Of a stretch of 64,000 nucleotides of DNA, positions 39,601 to 52,878 are shown piece by piece. The stretch's first letter is position 1; each line of letters opens with the position of its first letter. A program made the position numbers and the translations under genes. The notes beneath the pieces were generated by a model. That model did no database searches and had not been told where the DNA came from. It saw only the letters and a program-made list of their open reading frames with translations. The stretch lies in assembly GCA_022695795.1 (NCBI GenBank), contig MU404062.1, forward strand, positions 124,001 through 188,000. The letters run 5' to 3'. This stretch comes from Biscogniauxia marginata. Taxonomy: Eukaryota > Ascomycota > Sordariomycetes > Xylariales > Xylariaceae.

Positions 39601-42600
39601 TTACACGGAATCTGTGCTTACGCAGTAGTTCCTGTTATCTTACAGTGATAATACTACGCGTTACTTGCCCAAAGAAGACAGAATGTCGGGCTCGGCTTTA
39701 CAACCGAGATGCACTCATGTACGTGGAAGTCAGCCGGTGCTCTCCAGTCGTAACTACGTATTTGCGTATCTGGTTTACATAGAAGTACCTAGGGTGACAT
39801 AAGGGAGACCGTTAATTTAGAGGAGACCATCCTAAAGTCTGTTGCATCCCGACAAATTGGAACGCTATTCCAAAGCGTACAATCACAAGCAGCAGAGGCT
39901 TATTTTTGAACATCCCCCGTGCGGCAACGCGTATTACTACGTAAGGTGAAGCCACCAAATCCCAGGAGTGGGTGTGGCTGCAGAAGCAGCATGGCTCGAG
40001 AAGATGCTAGGATGCCCCAGAATCCATGATCCATGATCAACATGGATAGCATTGAATCGTCCCGAAATAGGACCTCGGATGTCCACATAAGGAATAATGA
40101 CAAATTCCAAATGCAACCCGACGGGGTTAGCACATTCAATCTCCTTTTACAATGCTCTTCCCCTTCTCTTCAGGCGCTTTCATACTCCCAATCTTCATAT
40201 TCTCCGTAATGGAGACTGGACTGCATCCATCACCCTGCAGAGGGCCTATTCCCATCACTGTCAGCACTTGTGCTGCTAATAATAGTAAAGAGCACGCGTT
40301 AAGAAGATCTGACATGGAATAGGGGATCTTGGCGCAGTTTTCTCTCCCTGTGTACGGCGGTGTTATTTTTTTCTCTTTCTGATAGCTGCCGATTCTGTAT
40401 TCTTCAGCGATCTCATCGCAACCCAACATAATCGGTAACTAGTGTATCTTGGTGTTGCTTTCCGGTGCTCTGGGTCAACTCGGTTGGCGCACTGCATGAG
40501 CTCTGTGTGGCCGAACTAGCGGAAACACAAGTGAGCCTCAATGCTGGAGCTCGCCCTGCCGCCATCCATCCGAACGGTTTGGCTGCTTATGGCTTCGGCA
40601 AGGTTCCGAAGGGGAAAAACACGAGTTGCAAGATCTAAGACGATCTAAGACTCCACCTCTATCGGTCCACAAATTGTCATGGCGTTGGGGGAGAACTATC
40701 TCTTTTCGTATACAATACTGTTGATCACCCAAAAATCAAAGCCATCCATAAGAGCCCTAGCTAATACCACCAAATTACCAAAAAGCAACTACCTACATCT
40801 CTGCAACCTAAACCGGAAATGCTTAAGGGGCTCTTCTAATAATGAATACATCTCTCCTAAAGAATGAAAAGAACACCCACTCCTTTTCACGTCTATAGAA
40901 CTCGTTAAAGAATTAGTCCTCACATATTGTTATCGGTTCAATTGAGCTACCTAAAGGCCAAGAACATAGAGTATCCTTACTTCCTTATCCCTTAAGCCAG
41001 GCCAATTAAATAAGCAATTGTACCAGCTTATCAAGTCGAAGTCTCATAGAATGTTCTTCATCCCATCGACATGATGATGACTAAGTTAACAGTGAACTTG
41101 TTGGCTAGCTATGATCAACTCCATAAACATGACGATGAAACATTTGAATCGGGGAATCTCATATAAACCGATAGATATCGCATCCAGCAATGATCAGCGA
41201 TTATGTTAGGGTTGTTCATAAACAACCTCATTTAACCTCAAGATCTAACATCAGCATCCTTGTGTCGATCGATCTCAAGCTCCATGTGCCTTAAAATTGC
41301 CATCGCAATAGCTGTCGCCGAAGAAAAACGAAAAGAAAGGCTTATGATAATTAGAGTAATACGTAGATAATAAAAGAAAAGCCACGTGCCTTAGGCGTTA
41401 GCTTCACTAACAGCACGTATGCGTGTAGATATCGTCATCACGGGCCCTTGATGAAGGATATGGATCCAAGCCAGGGATGAACCGCAGCTTGGCTTCGACG
41501 CATCCGCAATAGGGGACCAAACAAACGCCACTAGACGCACGAGGCTATTCCGTCACATAGTGTGCCGAAATTATGTAGCATTCACTTGATGGCATATAAA
41601 CGTTCGTTACCGGCACTTGCTATGAACCCTCCTCGAGCCGGCATAAGATATCTGAGCTTCAACACTGCCATTGTCTCCACGGACCAGAATAAGTCGATTG
41701 ATAAATAGGCGAATGGAACTTTCGAGCGTTGCGCACCAATTCGCACCGGATAGCTCGGCAGAGCCGTGCTCCCTTACATCTAGACCGCCGTCCGACTGTT
41801 TCAATGTGGGACAGAGGATCCAATAGTCGTGCGATCAACCACGGCATCATGGATATCGCAAGGTGGATTCATAAGGCACCGATGTGCTCCTACGAAGATC
41901 ATGGTGCTATTCGTGAGAGCGCTCGAGATGGATCAACAGAGTTGCTCCATCCGGCCCACTCGCTTAGGGAGTTTGACGGCAGTCTACTAGGACTTGCTTA
42001 GCTTAGGATGCCCCCGTCCCGGCATGTGCCGCTATCATCAGACCTCTACGATCCAAGTCACGCTTAAATGAGTCGTGGGGAAGTTTCGCGTGCCGTGTGG
42101 TCTTAAGCTGCGAGTCCACAACGTCCCTGTTCTAGTGGTAATCTCTGATGCGCATGTGTCTGGTCAGATTGGGCTTACTATATCATCCTGTGGCCGCGCC
42201 TTACTACGGCGTCAGGCACATATTACATGCCTCCTTACTGGAGATGGAGACACATCATACTTGAGTTGATGACCATAGCGGCCACTTTTCTCTCCAGATG
42301 ACCAATCCCCGGGGTGGTAATCCTAGGAGAACTACCTATGAGCATCTCATGTACTCGTTGCTGTGCGTCCAAGGGGAGAATGCCTTCCCATCTTAATTGT
42401 TAGTTTAGTGCTGAACGACACTGTTGAGTACTTGTGTAGAAAATACCCTAGCATTTGTTTTTGTTTTTTAGTAAAGTAAACGATACTATTTTTACCCCTA
42501 TGAGTATGTATTCCAGGGTGCTCGACGGGCTCACGAAGATCCCAAGTCAATAGTGATGGCCAGCTTTAAGATTTCAGATCAAGATATCTGACCTACCCTC

Positions 42601-45600
42601 TCTTGATAACTTCGACTCGTTATCAAGTCTTACTCGTCACAAGGTTATTATGCATACGTAGAATATAGCTGGTGAGATAATAGCCATAGCCTACTTTTGT
42701 GACATATCCAAGCTCTCGATGACTTCCTCATTATCTTCAACCACAAGGGGAACAATTATAGACCATGAGAGTGCATTCCATACATAAATCCACAATGGAT
42801 AGCCCTTCGCGTATTATCATTCATGGCAACCTTGGATTCCAGGCCACTTAATTTATATGTCTAACTTCCAAAACGAATCACTAACTAGTAAATACCGCTT
42901 AACTATAAATTTACACCCATTCAGAGGTAGCTTCTTATGTGTTCAGAGAATTTTTCTTTTTGGAGCATTACAAACTACTTTAGGTCAAGAGACAAATTCC
43001 AATTCGGTGATGACGATGTATTAAGAGGCCAGCGCATTGAGTTCTATGGGTTAGCTCCCACTCTCCAAACGAAGAAGTAAAAATATGATTACCAAATCTT
43101 AGTGAATCAAGGAAAATACTGCTTAGTCTGATCCAAAGGATATTAGCTATAAGCCCGCATGGTACTTTTATTCTCGCGGTGTTTGGTACCCCTGGAATAG
43201 GATCTGATTCTCATGCATGACATAACGACACTAACGCATCGCAGCTCCAACTATTCCACACGCATTATGATTTAAACGGGTAGGCATACACGAAGGCTAT
43301 GGTATTGAAACTGATAAAAACCTGCTTGTTTCATCCTTGCGAACCCCTACATAACCCCGAGAATCCCACGGCGCTCGACCGGCCCGGACGTGCGTGGTAG
43401 GATCACGAGACCCTGACTGACGTGAGATCACTGCACAACATGTGGTCAGCGCCAGCCGCAATCCTTGATGATCCTCTGGATCACATAACCTTTTTTTTCT
43501 CTTTCCTACCGGGCATGGAGAGACGATCAAGGCTGTGCACGTGCAAAGCTGAGATACGGCGTTTGTCTCACCTCACCGAACTCACGTATACAGGTTTCTT
43601 TATGGCACCAGTACGATACTTATGTGTCGAATACTTGTCTTCGTATGTTCTTTCTGCGCCAGTGTACTGTCTGCCCATGTACTATAGGCTATTTACGCCC
43701 TGTTGCCCGAGTTAGGTGGGCTCACCTAGATCAGTGGCTTGTTCACGAGAGTTAGTTATAAGCTGTGTAACACAACCTAATAGAACAATCTATATATAAA
43801 TTATCAATACTTGCAAGTCTATCATACCTCGCCACGCTAAAACGGCCACGGGAGAAGCCTTGTTATGATATAATTGGGCACAATACGACGGCCTCTGTGT
43901 AACGATGTTTAGTTCCTAAACCGCAAGGATAGGTCTTGAAACCAAACTACATCGGTTATATTCCGTTGGTTTACCGCCAGAAGTCCACTGTACAACAGAG
44001 ATACTTAGTGTTATACTTCTCTTACCTAAATTATGTATATCGGGCATACTACCTAGGTTGGAAGATTCCGTGGGCAAAATAGCATGGAAAACATCATATT
44101 CAATGAGGCGATTAACAGAATAGAAAGGGGGCGAAGAGGAGGAAAAGGAAAATTAGAACTAACTAACTACTAGGCTCGAAGAAAATCGAGATATTTCAGA
44201 TGAACACCTGTTGGCTTATTACAAGTCTAGATAAACTTAAGCCGTAACAATTCGCAGTATCAATGTTACTATCGTAATAACCTCGGCCTGGTTGAATCAT
44301 CGAGAAAAGCCCCTATGCTTTAAGACCCGATAAACTCTGTCTATTATATCAAATATCATGGCTGAAGCCCATACGCCTAGTAAGTAATCTAAAGAATTAA
44401 AATATTCCGTTTAATGCGAGCCGCTCTCTACTGTCCTCTTATGGATTTATGAAAATGTATTCTCAAGCAAGCCAAGACTACTTACAGCAGTATAAATCTA
44501 AATAGGAGAGGTTTTGAATAAAACTCCTTTAAACTCACTTATTGTATACTATTTCGATGGCCTTATTGTCTTGTACAAACTAAGCTCTTCGCCCACTGGG
44601 GAATGTCTCATCCAGTTAGTTAATGCTTTTATATGAGTACTATGCTTAGACTCCAGGAGGCTTCTCATATAGACCAAGAGTTATGAACTAAATTTAGAGA
44701 AAGCTTGACGAGATTGAAAAATAAAGGAGGTCCTAACGTGAGCCTAGATAGATGGGCGGAGCCCACCTATATATATAGATATAGGTTACTAGGGGTCGTA
44801 TAGTCCCGTATTTCAACACCTCCGGTAACAAGACATTGTTAGTCATTCCATCGCTTGCCCGCAAACTAGCATATCTGAGCAATTAAGGCCTCCTGCGGTA
44901 TTGTCGAAGAGATGGTTTAGTAAGCAAACTCTCATCACATCCCCTAAACTAGTTAGTTTATAGATTCAGTAGCCTGTTTCCCGCCTTCAGAGTAGTCTAT
45001 CTAGCGACTCGTGGCCGAGAGAATTCAGCCTAGATTCGTTTGATGTCGCGAGAATAGCTTCAGGATTGTAACAGCAGCATTCTACTCGAATAAAGGGACA
45101 TCCATTAAGAGGGCCGTGCCGTTGAAACAAGCTACTTAGATACAATTTCTTAGATGAGAAATCTCTAGTGATACGCCCCTCAAGCGCGAGGAGGGGGATT
45201 AGGGGCCTGGGGTTGGGAAAGAGGGGGATGTCTTCCTACAGATGGTCATAATTAAAGAATAGAGATGCTAGTTTTTTGTTATCTCCTAAACAGATGAGGT
45301 CGTATAGTGTCACAATATCATGCCTTTCAGTCAGAGCAACGACATAGTTGTTGCGTGAGGAACCAGAAATACAGCTACTCTGGGTGTAATGCTTTTTAAA
45401 TTTTAATTGTTCCATTGTTTCCCTAGACGGTAAGTACTTACATTTTACTGGCTGTTCTTTATATGCCTATCTTCTCATATTACTAGGTCTTGACATATAG
45501 AAAACATTAGTAGTTGTCATGAAGACTCGGCATAAGAACCTTCCTATTTACCTAGGTTTTACCACTTGAATAGGAGAAAAAAGTTCAATATTTGTAGCTA

Positions 45601-45826
45601 CGTGCCGCATGAATTACATCGTCACAGATAGTTAGAAGAGGTAATCAGAGTAATCAATTATGCTACTATACCAGTATTCTGGTCAACATAGTAACTTATA
45701 CTAGTAATGGTCCTGATCTCGCTTCAGTCGTCTCAACGAAGAGAACAATATTACGACTAAGCCGACAATCATAAAAGGAAGGCAACAGGAGACAATTACG
45801 TACAGTCATAACGCTCAGCTACAGTA
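33613..45826. other. 12-kb gene-poor region between the C2H2 gene and chromovirus copy 2
   Basis: The first 700 bases upstream of the C2H2 start are probably its promoter and leader. The rest contains only short frames on both strands without motifs, partial homology or convincing splice sites, and becomes steadily AT-richer toward 45.8 kb. A 97-codon minus frame at 40136-40429 has a hydrophobic segment but no other support. No tRNA seen. Confidence 0.45.
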
Positions 45827-45831
45827 TAAGC
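45827..45831. repeat. Left target-site duplication TAAGC of chromovirus copy 2
   Basis: TAAGC precedes the TGTGACGA end of the element and is repeated exactly at 53282-53286. Confidence 0.9.
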
Positions 45832-46234
45832 TGTGACGAACCTCCCTGTGTATTCCTAGTCAGCTGACTTCACAAGTGAGTACGTACTGGGTTTTCCTAA
45901 TTTAAAGATAACAATGGGTTAAGATTAATTTAATTAATTTATAATATTATGTTCGTTAAAGAGGTTTCAAGGTACTCTTACTATAATATCAAAAAGTAAC
46001 TATAATCTTAAATTAATAACTAAAAAATAAATAACTAAATATACAAAGAAATTCTAATTTATTTATACTTATTTCTTCTTTTTTTAAAATAAGTAAATCG
46101 CTAAATCGCTTTGCTAAAAAGAGCGATTCATTAAATCACTAAATTACTAAATCGCTTTATCAAGAAAAGCGATTTACTAATTTTCTCGTTAAACCACGTA
46201 ACTAATACGTGGTTCCATTCTAAGGTTCGTAATA
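45832..46234 (-). repeat. 3' LTR of chromovirus copy 2 (left end)
   Basis: 403 bp. On the plus strand it starts TGTGACGAACCTCC and ends GGTTCGTAATA. It aligns with 52879-53281. It contains the degenerate AATCGCT...AGCGATT inverted-repeat pair near 46093-46180. Confidence 0.92.
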
Positions 46235-46343
46235 TTATTCTTCCTCTTTAAAGATCTTTATCCCAAAAATAAAAAGAAGACCCTACTATTTTTCTTTCCC
46301 ACTTATTGTTTTCTTTAAACTACTTTACTTTCTTTCCTTTATT

Positions 46344-46610
46344 ATGTCCCATTATATAACTAAAACTCGAAAAAAAAATTTTAATTATTTACGACGTATT
46401 AAAAAACAAGTAAAAAATAAGGTTACTCTTTTAAAATCTATTACTTTAAACAGAAAAAAAGAAATAACTTATTTTCACTATAAACGTTTTAAAAAGGAGT
46501 ATATAGCTTCTAAAGATTTCGATTATTATATTAAATATATCCGGCTAAACCGAACTCGTTATAACGTATTTAAAATTACGCGTAAAGATATAACCGAAAT
46601 TACAAAATAG
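46344..46610 (+). CDS. Antisense ORF (88 codons) in the 3' part of chromovirus copy 2
   Basis: The counterpart of 25391-25657: same length, no gaps, same position relative to the chromodomain and 3' LTR, and again opposite to the element's sense strand. It is Lys/Arg-rich at the N-terminus. Tyr43, Tyr46, Tyr53, Tyr62, Tyr65 and Tyr73 stand at the spacing of a Zn2Cys6 cluster, and the codons are all TAT, one G-to-A step from TGT. Downstream of its TAG the frame continues to 46859 with only a few stops (all CAA/CAG/TGG-derivable). There it encodes a Lys/Arg/Glu-rich, coiled-coil-like tail (RRLRTERR, FNSIKELKRVKREKEK). Function unknown. Confidence 0.5.
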   Translation: MSHYITKTRKKNFNYLRRIKKQVKNKVTLLKSITLNRKKEITYFHYKRFKKEYIASKDFDYYIKYIRLNRTRYNVFKITRKDITEITK

Positions 46611-46929
46611 TTTTAAAAAGTTAAGACTAAATTAAAAGCGATAAAGTTTCGTTATTAAGTTATATAATTAGCTACCAAGAAAGAAATAAATTACGTACGC
46701 CGTTTACGTACCGAACGTCGGTTATAGTCAAGTAAACTACAAAAAATGATTTCTCGAGGTTTTAACTCTATTAAAGAGCTAAAGCGTGTTAAACGCGAAA
46801 AAGAGAAATAAAGGCGTTTTATTAAAAGACTACAACGTAAAAAGGAAGAGCGGCGTTAATTTAAACTTGTATAAAACCTACTTATTTTCGGGACTTTCCC
46901 TTCTTTTTTCTTTAATTAACAAAATTTAA

Positions 46930-49900
46930 ATTTCGATATTTAGGCTTTCTTAATTAGTTTGGGTTTTAACGGTGAAAATTTTTAATTTCTTTTATTAGGT
47001 TTTTTAAATGTTTAAGTAGTTTTTAAATGTTTTTTTTTTAATAAATAACCCTTCCACTTAATAAAATACTATAATTAACTTTTAACCTGTTTTAAATCTA
47101 GTATCTTTTTTATTTCGTACTTATTAAGGTTTTTTTTAAATTCTAGTTAGTTTTTTAATATAACGTTATTTAATATTAGTTTTAAAAGCGAAATATAAAA
47201 TATAGGATGTATTCTAGATCTTTTTAATAATACTAGCTTATAATTAATTTTTAAAATAACTTTTTTAATTTTATATGGTTTTAATTTTTTGAATTTAAGT
47301 TTTTCGCTGGGTTGTTTTGTTTTAATTTAAGGTGTTTTTAATGTTACGTCTTGTTGTTAGCGGAGTAAGTAAACTATGTTTTTTTTTTAAGAATTAGTTT
47401 TTTAATTCTTTTTTTATTATAGTATTTTGTTATTTTGTTTTGAATAAATTATAATTTTTTTATAGCCGTTATTATATTACCTAGACTTTTTTGGATAGTA
47501 CTTTTATTTTTGGGGTTTTTATTTCGATTTTTGGTGTTTTTATGAGTTTAATTGATTGTTTTTAGATTTCCGCTTTTTGCTTGTATATTAACTCGTGTGG
47601 TGACATTTTTATGTCCTCGTTAATTAAAGTATTATATGTTATTTAGGTTATTAGTAATAATTCTATTTAGTTATTTATTTCCTAGTTAATATAATTTCGT
47701 AGATATTGTTTTATTGTTTAGTTTAGTTTTTTTGTTTATTTGTCGGTTTAGGGATAATACGTTATAAATAATTTTTACTTGATTTTTATTCGTTTTATTA
47801 GGTTAATCCAAAATTTTAATATGAATAACTTGTTTTTGTTTGAAATAATACGTTTTAATAGCTTATATTTATTAATGTACTTTTTTAAAAAACTAAAAAT
47901 TAATTGTTTTATTATGCTTAATTCGTTAAATAATAAAAAGTAGGCGTATTTCGTGAGTTTATTAACGATTACTTATATGTTATTATAAAGTACTCTTATA
48001 ATAAGATCTTTTAACTTTAAGAGTTTTACTACGAAATCCTATGTAATTATGTGTCACGTTTTATTAGGTATTTAGGTTAATTATAATAGTTCGTATGGTT
48101 TATATCGTAATGTTTTAGCTTTATTATAAATGTTGTAATTTTTTATAATTCTTTTAATTATTTATCGTATTTTTAGAAAGTCGAATTCTTTTTGAAGTCG
48201 TTTTATTATTTTGAAAATCTCTTGGTAGCTATGTAGAGGATGTTTGTGAAATTCTTTAACGAATTTGTTTTATACTCGTTTTGGTACGTATATCTTTTCT
48301 TTATACGAGAGAAGTTCGTCGTTAAATCCTTGTTAAGATTATAATTGTTTTTTTTTAATTATAATTTTCCTTGAAACGTTATTTCTAGTTTTTTATGTTG
48401 ATTTATATGTAAGTTAATATAACTAATTTATTATTTTGTTGTTTAAATATTTAGATATTTCTTTTATTGATTTTTAATTTATATTTTCTTTTTTTTTAAT
48501 GTGCTAGATTTTAAAATTAAACTTAAATAGGAAAATCATTTAACGTTCGTGTTTTTAATTAAACGTTTATATTATTATAAATCATGTAAAGTTTTTATAG
48601 TTTAAATAAATATCGATAGGTTCTTTAGTTTTATTAAGTTATAATTCTTATTTCTTTAATGCTTTAATAACTATTAATAGTTCTTTGTTATAAATCTAAT
48701 AGTTTAGTTTAATATTATATAGTGCTTTGAATAAGTACGTGACTAGGTATTATTTCTCATTATCTTTTAATTGCTCTAGGATTATTTTAATAACGAAATT
48801 TAAGGCGTTTATCTTTAGTCGTTTCTTTTTATTTTCGTTTAAAAGTTTATATATAACTTCATTAGTTATAACTTCTTTTAATTATTAAAAAGCCTGCTTA
48901 ACTTCTTTAATGAAATAGAAAGTCTTTTTTGTTTTTGTTAAGGTAATTAGTTTTGTTAATGATTTAGCGATATGCTTAAAATCTTTAATAAGTTATTTAA
49001 CATAGTTAATAAAGCCAAGAAATACGCGTACGTTTATAACACTTTTAAGTTCTAGCTAATCTTTAATTATTATTATTTTTCCCTTTTAAATGCGGATTTC
49101 TTCTAGATTTATTATAAACCCTAAATAATTTAGTTTTTTAATATGTTATTCACTTTTAGTCGAATAAACAAGTAAATTCGCCCTTTCTAAGGTTTCTAAC
49201 ACTTGCTTTATATATTTCTTATACTTTTTCTCGTTTTTTAAATAAATAAATATAAATTTATTTAAAAACTTATAAAAAACTATTATAATTACATATTAAA
49301 ATATAATAAGTACGTTAATAAGTTTAAATAATATAACCTTATATTTATAATATTTATATATTATTTAAAAGGCTATATATTATTCGTATTTTTTAATTAT
49401 TTTGATTATATAATATTTATCGCGAAAATTTAATGTTATAAAGATTTAAACCTTATTAATTTGTTTTCTTATGAGTTTCATTAGTGGTAATAAATATTCG
49501 TTTTTCTTGGTTATTTTATTGAGGTGTTGGTAGTTAATTACTCGTCGTTATACTAAGTTTCCTTTTTTATCGACATATTGTTTCCCGTTTTTATCGATTT
49601 TAAGTATCATAATTACCAGGTATCTTAACAAGGATTTTAACTTTCGAATATATTTTTTATTAAGATTTTTTTAAATTCCTTTTTATAATACTTTTTATTT
49701 TTCTTAATTTATAAGATATATTAAAAATAATTTTAATTGTTTTTCTTTTTTAAAGTAAATTTAATAATTTTATTAGTTATGTTTTAGTAATTCTTTTTTT
49801 ATTTTATTTTTAAATAATTTATGAAAATAGAGGTATTTATATAGTACTTTTTTATTAGATTTTTAGGCTTAGTTACTTAAATTATATAAGTGATATGTTT

Positions 49901-52700
49901 CGTTTTTATATTTATTTTTTTAGAGTTATTTGCGGTATTTATCTCGTAACTTATAGTGGTTAACTCCTCTTGTTTTTAATCTTAATAAAGCGTGTTTATC
50001 TCGAAATTTATTCGTGAATTACTTTTTTTAAGTTAATTTATCTCTAGTATTATGTCGTGATTTAATATATATATAATATTAAAAATAACTTATTTAAGGT
50101 GTTTTTAAATGGTTATTAAAAAAGGAATTATCTTTTTTAGCACTTTGTTATTTTCATAATTAAATATATATTTTTTAAAGTTCCGTAGTTAATATAAACT
50201 TTGTTTATATATTTATGGTATTTTATTTTTTTAAGTTATTTTAATTAAGATATAGCTTTTATTTACTCTTAAGTTTATAAGGGCTTTATACTTCCTTTTA
50301 TTATACCTAACTTTAATTTTAATGGTATTATTAAGTCTTAATTAAACTTTATATAAGGACTTGCTATTTATAGCTTCTCGCTGTTTTACTAGCGAGAGCT
50401 TTTACCGTTTTTTGGTTTTCCACGTTTCTTCTTTTTTGGGTTTTTTTAAGTTGTTATAACTTAAATATATTTTTATTTTTAGGCTTTTATAAAATCGTGT
50501 TTTTAGTAATTATTATTTAAATAGTTTCTTTAATTACTTTTTACGTAATAAAGGGTAAAAGGTTTATTTTTTATATAAAACTTTATATATTAAAACTTTA
50601 ATTTTTTTTCGAGAGCCTTTTTATAACTTAAGTTTATTTTTTTAATTTAGAATTTTTTAAAGTTTTAGATTATTCTCGAATAAAAAGAATAATTCTTAAG
50701 TTTATTTATTAAGGGTATCTCGATGTTTCTCTTTAGGTTTATGTTAATTTTTAGAAGTTTTTTTCCTTTTTTAAGGTATATTTTAATGATTTATTTATAA
50801 CCCCGTTTAGTTATATGTGTTTTTATTTGTTGTTTTATTAAGTGTTTTTTTATAGAGCTAAATAAATGGGTGTTATATTTAGTTCGTTTTTCGAGTTATT
50901 ATAGAAAATATAGTCCCTTTTATAATTCTTATAATTTTTTTTTAATCTCGTTTTCTTTGAAACCTGCTTCGAGTAAGTCGTATACGTCGCATAATATTAA
51001 GATGTAATATATATAACCTTTAATAATTATTTCGTTGCTTTTTTTAGAACCGGGGTAAAAATAACATGTTTAAGGAAAATGTGGCTATTATGGGATGTTA
51101 TTATAGATATATTTATTTTTTTTCGTGTTATTACTTTTTAGTTCTTAAGGATAATAACCGGTTTTATTTTTAAAACTTTTATATATTTAATAAGCGTCGT
51201 TAATATAAAAACTTTAATGTAATAATATATGTTTCTTTAAGCTTTAATAAATATCGTAATTATTATTTATATAAAACCTTTTATTTAAGTTATTATATTA
51301 ACTTCTTTTTTAATAGGTTTCGTAATTGTCGTTATTATAGTGGCTTTAATGTAGATTATTATAGTTTAACTTAATTCTTAAGTCGTATCCTAGCTTGTAA
51401 TTATCATATTTATATAGTAATTCGTTTTCGTTATATCCTTATTTAGCTTGTTTTAGTGTAAAATATCTTAAATATAAGTAATTATTTTTTAAATAGTTTT
51501 TATAGTTAACCTAGTGATATTTATAAACTTTTTTTATAAAGACTTTTTTATTTTTTTTTGTTTTAATGGTGGTAATAATAAATACTTAGTTTATTTCTTT
51601 ATTATTTTCGAAATAAATTCTCGCTTTAAAAGTTCTTTTCTCGGGTTAAGGAATCCTTTTTGTTTTTAGTTTTTATTTCTTAAGACTTCGACATTTGTTC
51701 TTATAATGTCCTTTCTTTTTATAATTAAAATACTTAATAATTAATTTATCTCGTTTTTTTTGTTTTTTTAAATAACATTAATTTCGATAAGGTTTAACTT
51801 GGTTTTAATGCTTTTTCTAGTTCCGGCACCGCTTTTGTGATTTCCTCTTTTTAGTTAATCGCCATTTCTTCGTTATACCGTTTTTTTCTTTTTAAGGTAC
51901 CGTTCGAAGTTCTTATTATCGATAATAATTACTATTATGACGTAGTTATTAAACTTTTCTAGGTTCTTTTTTTTATATAGGTTTATTTTATATAGCTCGT
52001 TTTTTATATGGTTTTTTAATTCTTAATAAAACAAGTAATATAAGTTTTTAATAAGTAGTTATAATTAATTTATAAGTTTTTTAAACTTAATAATATAATT
52101 TAAAGCCTTTTTATCTTGTTATAGTTTATAAAGTCGAGTTTTGGTTTATTATTTAAAAATTAAATTGTTAAATATAGATTTAAGTTATTTTTCAAACTTT
52201 TTATAATTCTTGAAAACCTTTTTCGTGTTTTTTTGGGCGTTTAATCCGTTTTCTAGATGATTTTTTAATACTAGTTAAAACCAGGTTAAGGCAGTTTCGA
52301 TAAGGAGCTAGGATACCATGAAAACCTTTTATTCCTTAATAATAATTATTTTATAATAAAACCGTAAATAAGTTCCGGCTTAAATTAGAAATTCCTTTAG
52401 ATCGCTTAACTCATTATATTTGCTAAGTGTAATTAGTTTAAAACTCTTTACGTCGAGGGTTATTATATTATTTTCGTCGTTTGAGTTATTAGGGTCGCTA
52501 TTGTTTAAAGGTGGTTTTAGTTACTTATTTCTAAAAGGTAAAGGTTATTTTACTTATTTGTTTTCTTTTTGAAGTGTTTTTTCCTCCTTTTTTTCTTCTT
52601 CTTTAAATGATTCTTTATGCTGAGCTTTCGAGGTATCTCTTTATAACTCTTTTTTAATTATAATTATAATTAATTCTTGTATTGGTTTTTTTAAACCTTT
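46930..52700 (-). pseudogene. gag-pol remnant of chromovirus copy 2
   Basis: Stop-riddled polyprotein remnant on the minus strand, recognisable by alignment to copy 1. The gag knuckle is at 51691-51732. The reverse-transcriptase region spans about 49100-49700 and lacks the YxDD motif because of a 21-nt deletion near 49231-49250. RNase H and integrase follow leftward (about 47600-49000), and the chromodomain is at about 46960-47090. Not functional. Confidence 0.8.
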
Positions 52701-52878
52701 TTATTATATCGTAAAAAGATTTAAAGCTTTCGTTTAAGAGCTTATTAATTATTATTTTTTTACTTGTTTTTTTTCTTGTTACTCTTTAGTTTTAAGGGGT
52801 ATGCTTATCCTAGGATTGTTTAACTAAAAATCTCTCCTCTTAAACCAATATTAAGTATTAATTAAGAAGTTATTAAAA

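Noticed and set aside
40136..40429. 97-codon minus frame with a hydrophobic segment
   Set aside because: Only a short hydrophobic run supports it; no homology cue or splice context.
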